The notes beneath the pieces were generated by a model. It was not told the DNA's origin. It ran no database searches and saw nothing but the letters and a program-made list of their open reading frames with translations. From Alphaproteobacteria bacterium (GTDB lineage Bacteria; Pseudomonadota; Alphaproteobacteria; UBA2136; UBA6156), in assembly GCA_020249005.1 (NCBI GenBank), contig JADCGN010000072.1, forward strand, positions 1 to 7,778: DNA of 7,778 bases, written 5' to 3'. A program made the translations under genes and the position numbers. Shown piece by piece: positions 1 through 4,857 of the stretch. Position 1 is the stretch's first letter. Every line of letters starts with the position of its first letter.

Positions 1-63
1 CTCCACCCCGGCCAGATGGGCACGCTGCATCAAGTTCTATGCTATACGCGCAGCACCCCTTAA
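1..63 (+). CDS. C-terminal tail of a probable MidA-family SAM-dependent methyltransferase (partial)
   Basis: Frame 1 is open from the left edge to a TAA at 61-63 and encodes about 20 residues containing MGTLHQVL. This resembles the end of MidA/NDUFAF7-type (COG1565) methyltransferases, whose last conserved stretch is roughly 'MG-LFKVLA' followed by a short tail (family knowledge from memory). The gene pairing also fits: in many alphaproteobacteria a methyltransferase of this type lies between lgt and pgeF. The stop lies 25 bases inside pgeF, a -/+ frame overlap typical of translationally coupled genes. The catalytic part is outside the window, so the identity rests on a short motif plus context. 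The frame could also simply be open by chance. Confidence 0.5.
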   Translation, partial: LHPGQMGTLHQVLCYTRSTP

Positions 64-806
64 GCGAAATTCCGGCGGGCTTCCTCACCGCCAACGCGCC
101 GTTGCCCTACGCGCGCCACATCTTCGGCACGCGGGAAAACACCCATACCGACAGCGCCGAAACCATCCGCGGCCTGGTGGAACGCTTCGGTGCCATGGCC
201 TGGATGCAGCAGGTGCACGGCGCGCGCGTGGTGCAGGTGGCCGGCAGCGGCCAGGTGCCCGAATGCGATGCGATCATCACCGACAACCCCAATCTGTGGC
301 TGGCGGTGAAGACGGCCGACTGCGTCCCGATCCTCATTTCCTCCCCACACGCGGTGGCGGCCGTGCACGCCGGGTGGCGCAGTGCGGAAGCCGGCATCTT
401 GCCCAACACCATTGCTGCGCTGTGCGCCACCTTTCACCTGGCGCCCGATGACCTGCACCTGGCGTTCGGCCCGTGCCTCAGCCAAGCCAACTTTGAGGTG
501 GAAACCGACTTCGTGCGCAAGTTCGATGGCCAACACGGCGTGCGCGAGGCCCGCCGCTTCTTCAGCCCCGGTGCCACACCCGGCAAGGCCCTGCTGGATT
601 TGCCGGGCATCCTCACCGCCCAAGCCAAGGCCGCCGGGTGCCTGGATATTCACCTGCACCACGTCAACCGCTGCACTTATGCCGAACCCGCGGTGTTCAA
701 CAGCTACCGCCGCCACACCCATGAAATGCAGCGGGGCACAGCCAGCCGCTACGCCGTGCAAGTCAGCCTGATCAGAAGGCTCCCGCCAGCAGCGGCAGCA
801 GGTTAA
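39..806 (+). CDS. pgeF: Peptidoglycan editing factor PgeF (YfiH/laccase-domain, multicopper-oxidase-like fold)
   Basis: A 255-residue member of the YfiH/DUF152/FAMIN family. E. coli YfiH removes wrongly incorporated residues (such as L-Ser in place of L-Ala) from muropeptide precursors. Relatives have also been reported as polyphenol oxidases and purine nucleosidases. The metal/active-site triad is visible as H60 (in QQVHG), C95 (in TADCVPIL) and H110 (in AVHAGWR), matching H71/C107/H124 of YfiH. FGPCLSQANFEV (143-154) and RCTYAEPAVFNSYRR (211-225) are the other family blocks. The ATG at 39 is chosen because it begins where family members begin. It has no clear Shine-Dalgarno sequence and overlaps the preceding reading frame by 25 bases, so coupled translation is likely. 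Odd points: the N-terminal region lacks the usual GGVS-x-G-x-Y-x-SLN loop, and HAGWRG is HAGWRS. The last 35 bases overlap the convergent metallopeptidase gene. Confidence 0.93.
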   Translation: MLYAQHPLSEIPAGFLTANAPLPYARHIFGTRENTHTDSAETIRGLVERFGAMAWMQQVHGARVVQVAGSGQVPECDAIITDNPNLWLAVKTADCVPILISSPHAVAAVHAGWRSAEAGILPNTIAALCATFHLAPDDLHLAFGPCLSQANFEVETDFVRKFDGQHGVREARRFFSPGATPGKALLDLPGILTAQAKAAGCLDIHLHHVNRCTYAEPAVFNSYRRHTHEMQRGTASRYAVQVSLIRRLPPAAAAG

Positions 807-1440
807 GCCGCCAGGCCAGGCACCCTAGCAGGCACGCCAAGGCAAAAACCACCCACCAGGCCACCCACACCCCTTCGGGCACAATCACGGTCAAGTCCTG
901 CAACGCCGCGCCATCGCCCACATGCTGGCCATCGAGCAAATGGAACGGTGCCCCCAAAGCATTGAGCATGATGAACAGCCCCAACCCCTGCAGCACATAG
1001 GCCAAACCAAATTCGGGCGGTAGATACCACGCGGCGGCGTAGACTGCGCCAATCAATAACAGAATTATCATCGTCACCACGTTCTTGGCCCAAAACAGCA
1101 GGGCGAACCCCAACAGCGCCAGCTCGGCCCCCAACCACCAACGCACCCCCGCCTCGCCCAGGTTGGCGCCGATCAGGAACAGCACCGCGCCCCACAGGCT
1201 GGCCCCCATGTAGCCCGCCAGCAGGGTCAGGAAGCGGCTCCCGCCTTGCGTGGTGCAGGCGCCTCCGCCCCGCCAGTGCAGCTCTAGCTTCACCACCCGT
1301 CCGCCGGTCAGGAGCGTTACCAGTCCGTGACTGGCTTCATGGTAAAAGGTTTCCGCCCAACGCAACGGCCAGCTTAAGCGGGTGCTGTGCAGCGCCACAG
1401 CGGCCGCCAACAGCAACACGGTTTCCAGCCACAGCTCCAT
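772..1440 (-). CDS. M50B-like integral membrane zinc metallopeptidase
   Basis: A 222-residue, strongly hydrophobic protein of the Peptidase_M50B-like type. The zinc-binding HExxH motif is HEASH at H34-E35-x-x-H38, directly followed by the family-like GLVTLLTGGRVVKLELH. A glycine-rich transmembrane segment follows (about 70-95), then segments near 103-118, 120-138, 145-162 and 190-210. D170 (HLLDG) or D176 (HVGDGAAL) could be the third metal ligand. The substrate is unknown; M50 enzymes generally cut within or near membranes, but characterised site-2 proteases are larger and carry an NxxPxPxxDG-type motif that is not seen here. The ATG at 1440 is preferred. The frame extends 11 codons further to a TTG at 1473, but that codon lies in the T-run of the hup terminator. 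Its 3' end overlaps pgeF by 35 bases, tail to tail. It may be expressed from its own abutting promoter or by read-through from hup. Confidence 0.75.
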   Translation of the reverse strand: MELWLETVLLLAAAVALHSTRLSWPLRWAETFYHEASHGLVTLLTGGRVVKLELHWRGGGACTTQGGSRFLTLLAGYMGASLWGAVLFLIGANLGEAGVRWWLGAELALLGFALLFWAKNVVTMIILLLIGAVYAAAWYLPPEFGLAYVLQGLGLFIMLNALGAPFHLLDGQHVGDGAALQDLTVIVPEGVWVAWWVVFALACLLGCLAWRLNLLPLLAGAF

Positions 1441-1448
1441 TCCTTTTA

Positions 1449-1477
1449 AGTATAGGGAAGTTTCGGCGCACAAAAAA
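1449..1477 (-). promoter_or_regulatory. Possible promoter of the M50B-like gene, next to its ATG
   Basis: On the minus strand TATACT (1454-1449) matches the -10 consensus at 5/6 and is followed by TAAAAGGA and then the ATG at 1440. The hexamer 17 bases upstream is TTTTTT (1477-1472), part of the hup terminator T-run and a poor -35. Initiation 6-7 bases after the -10 would give a 5' leader of only about 2-3 bases, that is, an essentially leaderless mRNA. AAGGA abuts the ATG too closely to work as a normal ribosome binding site, which agrees with this. The weak -35 keeps confidence low. Confidence 0.4.
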
Positions 1478-1496
1478 CCCCGCCGCAGCGGGGTTT
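1472..1496 (-). terminator. Intrinsic terminator of hup
   Basis: Read on the minus strand, AAACCCCGC pairs perfectly with GCGGGGTTT (9 bp) around a TGCG loop, and the T-run continues to six Ts. The loop is of the stable UNCG class closed by a C-G pair. It begins 18 bases after the hup stop codon. On the plus strand the stem is followed by no T-run beyond its own three Ts, so it is mainly a minus-strand terminator. It separates hup from the M50B-like gene 31 bases further on. Confidence 0.9.
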
Positions 1497-1514
1497 GCCA
1501 GAACGGCGTCGCGC

Positions 1515-1787
1515 TTAGGCCACGCTGTCCTTCAGGCTCTTGCCGGCGGTGAATTTCGGCAGGGTCTTGGCGGCCACCTTCACCGGTTGGCCGGTGCGCG
1601 GGTTGCGCACGGTGCCAGCCTTACGCTTGGCGGTTTTGAAGGTGCCGAAACCGGTCAGGCGCACTTCTTGGCCCTTTTTCAGCTGCTTGGTGATGATGTC
1701 CAGCAGGCTGTCCAGCATGTTGCTGGCATCGGTCTTGGTGCACTTCGCGTTGTCGGCGATTTTGCTCACCAGTTCTTGCTTGTTCAT
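1515..1787 (-). CDS. hup: DNA-binding protein HU
   Basis: A 90-residue histone-like protein of the HU/IHF family, which binds and bends DNA non-specifically as a dimer and shapes the nucleoid. The family-typical N-terminus MNKQELVSKIA fixes the start at 1787. An in-frame ATG four codons upstream (1799) is less likely: AAGGGA (1805-1800) abuts that codon but lies 12 bases before the chosen one. The helical dimerisation region is about 1-40, followed by LTGFGTF (44-50) and the DNA-wrapping arm with RNPRTG (61-66), where P63 corresponds to the intercalating proline. The C-terminus is KFTAGKSLKDSVA. Length equals the family norm and no residue is obviously missing. In many proteobacteria hup follows lon on the same strand; here it is divergent from lon. 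A promoter lies at 1910-1938 and an intrinsic terminator at 1472-1496, so it can form a one-gene transcript. HU rather than IHF is preferred from the start and arm sequence. Confidence 0.95.
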   Translation of the reverse strand: MNKQELVSKIADNAKCTKTDASNMLDSLLDIITKQLKKGQEVRLTGFGTFKTAKRKAGTVRNPRTGQPVKVAAKTLPKFTAGKSLKDSVA

Positions 1788-1909
1788 GGGGTGATCCATT
1801 CCCTTGGGTTGTGCCGCGATTGGTCGCGACGGCCGTTGCTACGCGGCGCTGCTCTCCCCCTGCCCCCAAAATTCTTCAAGGCAGGCTTAGCATGGCGCGC
1901 AGTGGATGT

Positions 1910-1938
1910 ATCAGAAAGCCCAGAAAACCGCCTGTCAA
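1910..1938 (-). promoter_or_regulatory. Sigma-70-type promoter of hup
   Basis: On the minus strand a perfect -35 TTGACA (1938-1933) is followed by a 17-base spacer and TCTGAT (1915-1910), which matches TATAAT at 4/6. Initiation would fall near 1903, leaving a leader of roughly 116 bases before the hup ATG at 1787. A/T-rich tracts lie upstream around 1954-1990. The perfect -35 and optimal spacing make this the best hup promoter in the region. Confidence 0.65.
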
Positions 1939-1953
1939 GCACCCACTGCCCGC

Positions 1954-1979
1954 TTTTTTGGCAAAAAGTGCCATTTTTT
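1954..1979 (+). terminator. Small T-flanked hairpin, terminator-like on the plus strand
   Basis: TGGCA (1959-1963) pairs with TGCCA (1969-1973) around an AAAAG loop and is followed by six Ts; six Ts also precede the stem. The 5-bp stem is weak for a terminator, and no plus-strand gene lies immediately upstream. It could stop stray plus-strand transcription before the lon promoter, or be a chance inverted repeat in an A/T-tract region upstream of the hup promoter. Confidence 0.25.
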
Positions 1980-2174
1980 CCTTCTTTTTGGCGGTTTTGC
2001 AGGCGTTTGGGCCACTTGGCCACCGGTGCAGAGCAATTTGTGGCCATAAACGCACGCCCCCTGCGCCAACCTTACCGCCTGCACCGAGCAGTGCCATCCA
2101 GCCAGGCAGGCAGGCTTGAAACGTGCCGTTTTTCCCTGGCATCCTTCCTGCATTGGTAAGAAGAAAGGCCCCTC

Positions 2175-2201
2175 TTGTCACTCATAACCAAAGAGTGCTA
2201 A
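2175..2201 (+). promoter_or_regulatory. CIRCE element (HrcA operator) upstream of lon
   Basis: The CIRCE consensus is TTAGCACTC, nine bases, then GAGTGCTAA. Here the left arm is TTGTCACTC (2175-2183, 7/9), the spacer ATAACCAAA is exactly nine bases (2184-2192), and the right arm GAGTGCTAA (2193-2201) is perfect. CIRCE is the binding site of HrcA, a repressor that depends on GroEL for activity and releases heat-shock promoters during protein-folding stress. The element sits 32 bases before the lon GTG, the usual place for such an operator. The two left-arm deviations turn TTAGCA into TTGTCA, a near-consensus -35 hexamer, so operator and promoter probably coincide. HrcA itself is not in the window. 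Confidence 0.85.
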
Positions 2202-2203
2202 AA
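2175..2203 (+). promoter_or_regulatory. Probable lon promoter embedded in the CIRCE element
   Basis: TTGTCA (2175-2180) matches the -35 consensus at 5/6. Sixteen bases later GCTAAA (2197-2202) matches TATAAT at 3/6. The -10 is weak, but the position would start transcription near 2209, just before the ribosome binding site, and would let HrcA directly block polymerase. Another promoter further upstream cannot be excluded. Confidence 0.4.
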
Positions 2204-2216
2204 GGAGCTTCAACAA

Positions 2217-2224
2217 GAGAAGGA
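2217..2224 (+). promoter_or_regulatory. Ribosome binding site that decides the lon start
   Basis: GAGAAGGA ends nine bases before the GTG at 2234. The reading frame stays open back to a GTG at 2123, but that longer version would translate through the CIRCE operator. A second purine run, AAAAGGAG (2200-2207), has no start codon at a workable distance. Confidence 0.6.
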
Positions 2225-2233
2225 CCCTGCCGC

Positions 2234-4771
2234 GTGCCGCGTAACCCTGCCATCCCCGCCGGAGATTCCCCCAGCCAAATCCTGCCCGTGCTGCCGTTGC
2301 GCAACATCGTGGTGTTCCCGCACATGATCGTGCCGCTGTTCGTGGGCCGCGAAAAAAGCGTGCGGGCCTTGGAAGAGGTGATGAACGCCAGCAAACAGAT
2401 CATTATGGTGACGCAGCGCGATGAGGCCCAAGACGAGCCGGAAACCGACGGCGTGTTCCGCGTCGGCTGCCTGGGCAACGTGCTACAAATGTTGAAGTTG
2501 CCCGACGGCACCGTGAAGGTGTTGGTGGAAGGCCAAACCCGCGTCCGCCTGACCGACATTAAGGACGACGGCAAAATGTTCACGGCGCGGGCCGAGCACT
2601 TCATCGAGCGCCAAGGCGACGAAGAAGAGCTGGACGCCCTGGTGCGCACCGTGGTGGCCGAGTTTGAAGAGTACGTGAAGCTCAACAAGAAAATTCCGCC
2701 CGAAGTGCTGGTCAGCCTGGCGGCGATCGATGAGCCCGCCCGCCTGGCCGACACCATCGCCAGCCACCTAAACCTGAAGATTGACCAAAAGCAGGAATTG
2801 CTGGAGCTGGACTTGGTCGACGACCGGTTAGAAAAGCTTTACCAGTTCATGGAAAACGAAATCGGCTTGCTGCAGGTGGAACGCAAGATCCGCGGCCGCG
2901 TGAAGAAGCAGATGGAAAAGAGCCAGCGCGAGTACTACCTGAACGAGCAGATGAAGGCGATTCAGAAGGAGTTGGGCGAAGGCGAGGAAGGCGGCGACCT
3001 CGGCGGCTATGAGAAGAAGATCAAGGAGCTCAAGCTTTCCAAGGAAGCCAAAGACAAGGCCGAAGCCGAGCTGAAGAAACTGCGGATGATGTCGCCCATG
3101 AGCGCCGAGGCCACCGTGGTGCGCAACTACCTGGATGTGTTGCTGGGCCTGCCCTGGGGCAAGGTGAGCAAGCTGAAAAAGGATTTGAGTTACGCGCAGG
3201 AGGTGCTCGATGCCGACCACTTCGGCCTGGAAAAGGTGAAGGAACGCATCGTGGAGTACCTGGCCGTGCAGCAACGCGTGGCCAAGCTGAAGGGGCCGAT
3301 CCTGTGCCTGGTGGGGCCGCCCGGCGTGGGGAAAACCAGCCTAGCGGAAAGCATCGCCAAGGCCACCGGCCGCCAATACGTGCGCATGGCGCTGGGGGGC
3401 GTGCGCGACGAGGCGGAAATTCGCGGCCACCGCCGCACCTACATCGGCGCCTTGCCGGGCAAGATTATCCAGAACCTGAAGAAGACGGGTACCATGAACC
3501 CGCTCTTCCTGCTCGATGAAATCGACAAGCTCGGCCAGGATTTCCGCGGCGACCCTTCCAGCGCGCTGCTGGAGGTGCTCGATCCGGCCCAGAACCACAC
3601 CTTCCAGGATCACTACCTGGAGTTGGACTTCGATCTTTCGGACGTGATGTTCGTGTGCACCGCCAACAGCCTCAATATCCCTCCCGCCCTGCGCGACCGC
3701 ATGGAGATCATCCGGCTGAGCGGCTACACCGAAGAGGAAAAGGTGGAAATCGCCAAGCGCCACTTGCTGGTGAAGGGCATGGAAGACAACGGCCTGAAGA
3801 AGGGCGAGGTGAAGGTGGAAGAAGGCGTGCTGCGCGACATCATCCGCTACTACACCCGCGAAGCTGGGGTACGCAGCTTGAAGCGCAGCATCGATGCCCT
3901 GTGCCGCAAGGCCGTGAAGGAAATCTTGCTGAAACAAAGCCAGGCCAAACGTGGCAAAACCGGTAAGCCCCTGCCCGCCAACGGCACGGAAGGCAAAGCC
4001 GGCGCCCTGGTGATTACCCCCACCAACCTGAACGACTACCTGGGCGTGCGCCAATTCACCTTCGGCCAGAAGGACGAGCACGACCAAATCGGCCTCGTCA
4101 CCGGTCTGGCGTGGACCGAAGTGGGCGGCGACATCCTGCCCATCGAGGCCACCGTACTGGAAGGCAAAGGCAAGTTGCTCACCACCGGCAAGCTGGGCGA
4201 CGTGATGACCGAGAGCATCCAGGCCGCCGCCAGCTACGTGCGCCGCCGCGCGGAAGACTTGGGCCTTAAACCCACCTTCCATGAAAAACTGGATATTCAC
4301 ATCCACGTGCCCGATGGCGCCACCCCCAAGGATGGCCCGAGTGCCGGTTTGGCGATGGTCACGGCCTTGGTGAGCGTGCTGACCGGCACGCCCGTGCGCA
4401 GCGACATCGCCATGACCGGCGAAGTCAGCCTACGCGGCCGCGCCCTGCCGATTGGGGGGCTGAAGGAAAAGCTGCTGGCGGCCCTGCGCGGCGGCATCAA
4501 GACGGTGTTCATCCCGCGCGAAAACGAAAAAGATCTCAGCGAGATGCCGAAAGTCATCTTGAACGGCCTGAAAATCGTGATCGTCGACAGCGTCGATGAA
4601 GTGCTGGCCCAAGCCTTGGTGAAGAACCCGTTCAAGAAGAACGGCCCCACCCTCAAGAGCAAGGTGGCTGCCAAGCCGGAAAAGGTGGTGGCGGGCCTGC
4701 CGCAACCCAAGGGCAAAGGCAAACCGCTGGGCAAGGCCGGCAAAAAACCCACACCACGCGTGCGCGCTTAG
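2234..4771 (+). CDS. lon: ATP-dependent protease Lon (LonA type)
   Basis: An 845-residue LonA protease, which unfolds and degrades misfolded and regulatory proteins in the cytoplasm as a hexamer. The N-terminal substrate-binding domain begins at PVLPLRNIVVFPHM and leads into a long charged helical region (about 215-290). The AAA+ module has Walker A GPPGVGKTS (361-369) and Walker B LFLLDEID with D428/E429. The protease domain has the catalytic dyad S703 (PKDGPSAG) and K746 (second Lys of GGLKEK), with the same 43-residue spacing as S679/K722 of E. coli. The GTG at 2234 is chosen for its ribosome binding site and because Walker A then falls within five residues of its E. coli position. Odd points are a roughly 20-residue insertion (about 569-592) before the protease domain and a 49-residue basic tail (797-845; 13 Lys, 2 Arg, 1 Glu). 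It is the first gene of a probable lon-clpX unit and carries a CIRCE operator. Confidence 0.97.
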   Translation: MPRNPAIPAGDSPSQILPVLPLRNIVVFPHMIVPLFVGREKSVRALEEVMNASKQIIMVTQRDEAQDEPETDGVFRVGCLGNVLQMLKLPDGTVKVLVEGQTRVRLTDIKDDGKMFTARAEHFIERQGDEEELDALVRTVVAEFEEYVKLNKKIPPEVLVSLAAIDEPARLADTIASHLNLKIDQKQELLELDLVDDRLEKLYQFMENEIGLLQVERKIRGRVKKQMEKSQREYYLNEQMKAIQKELGEGEEGGDLGGYEKKIKELKLSKEAKDKAEAELKKLRMMSPMSAEATVVRNYLDVLLGLPWGKVSKLKKDLSYAQEVLDADHFGLEKVKERIVEYLAVQQRVAKLKGPILCLVGPPGVGKTSLAESIAKATGRQYVRMALGGVRDEAEIRGHRRTYIGALPGKIIQNLKKTGTMNPLFLLDEIDKLGQDFRGDPSSALLEVLDPAQNHTFQDHYLELDFDLSDVMFVCTANSLNIPPALRDRMEIIRLSGYTEEEKVEIAKRHLLVKGMEDNGLKKGEVKVEEGVLRDIIRYYTREAGVRSLKRSIDALCRKAVKEILLKQSQAKRGKTGKPLPANGTEGKAGALVITPTNLNDYLGVRQFTFGQKDEHDQIGLVTGLAWTEVGGDILPIEATVLEGKGKLLTTGKLGDVMTESIQAAASYVRRRAEDLGLKPTFHEKLDIHIHVPDGATPKDGPSAGLAMVTALVSVLTGTPVRSDIAMTGEVSLRGRALPIGGLKEKLLAALRGGIKTVFIPRENEKDLSEMPKVILNGLKIVIVDSVDEVLAQALVKNPFKKNGPTLKSKVAAKPEKVVAGLPQPKGKGKPLGKAGKKPTPRVRA

Positions 4772-4777
4772 CCCAAG

Positions 4778-4793
4778 CGGGCGGGCGGGCGGG
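4778..4793 (+). repeat. CGGG x4 tandem; canonical G-quadruplex motif
   Basis: Four GGG tracts (4779-4781, 4783-4785, 4787-4789, 4791-4793) are separated by single C loops. This is the classic pattern for a very stable parallel G-quadruplex, in coding-strand DNA or in the lon-clpX mRNA. It starts seven bases after the lon stop codon and ends directly at a TTGACA hexamer. Confidence 0.8.
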
Positions 4794-4817
4794 TTGACAC
4801 CCCTCGCCCCGCCCGCC
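4784..4817 (+). repeat. Perfect 10-bp GC hairpin between lon and clpX
   Basis: GGCGGGCGGG (4784-4793) is the exact reverse complement of CCCGCCCGCC (4808-4817), with a 14-base loop that includes TTGACA. No T-run follows, so it is not a standard intrinsic terminator. It shares its left arm with the G-quadruplex motif, so the two structures exclude each other. Confidence 0.7.
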
Positions 4818-4822
4818 ACACT
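4794..4822 (+). promoter_or_regulatory. Possible clpX promoter
   Basis: A perfect -35 hexamer TTGACA (4794-4799) is followed, 17 bases on, by CACACT (4817-4822), which matches TATAAT at only 3/6. It would give a separate clpX transcript with a leader of about 30 bases. The weak -10 leaves co-transcription with lon at least as likely. Confidence 0.3.
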
Positions 4823-4857
4823 GGCCAAAATTAAGGCAACAGGGTAGTATTCGCCGC

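Larger units (their letters stand above)
1788..2233. other. Divergent hup-lon control region
   Basis: This 446-base stretch has no convincing gene; open frames across it are low-complexity or shadow frames without family signatures. From left to right it holds the hup 5' leader with AAGGGA at 1800-1805 (minus strand), the hup promoter (1910-1938), and a small T-flanked hairpin (1954-1979). After that come A/T-tracts and a plain stretch, a CAGG tandem near 2103-2114, and the CIRCE operator/promoter (2175-2203). It ends with the lon ribosome binding site (2217-2224). Both genes therefore appear to be controlled from here by separate promoters. Confidence 0.8.

Noticed and set aside
60..761. A 233-codon open frame antisense to pgeF
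   Set aside because: Shadow frame; pgeF has all family motifs on the plus strand.
2103..2116. CAGG-type tandem before lon
   Set aside because: Only about three short units; no sign of function beyond simple sequence.
2115..2142. Possible heat-shock sigma-32 promoter: CTTGAA, 16 bases, TGGCAT
   Set aside because: The -35 is good, but the -10 matches CCCCAT at only 3/6. The CIRCE element explains heat regulation better; kept only as an alternative.
1587..2159. A 190-codon plus-strand frame across hup and the hup-lon region
   Set aside because: Half is antisense to hup and the rest is low-complexity translation of the control region, including promoter elements; no ribosome binding site or family signature.
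3341..4306. A 321-codon open frame antisense to lon
   Set aside because: It mirrors lon codons in high-GC DNA, has His/Val/Leu-biased composition and no recognisable domain; lon is certain on the other strand.
4454..4459. G6 runs in lon (also near 3395) as possible phase-variation sites
   Set aside because: Too short for meaningful slippage, and both encode conserved glycines of Lon.
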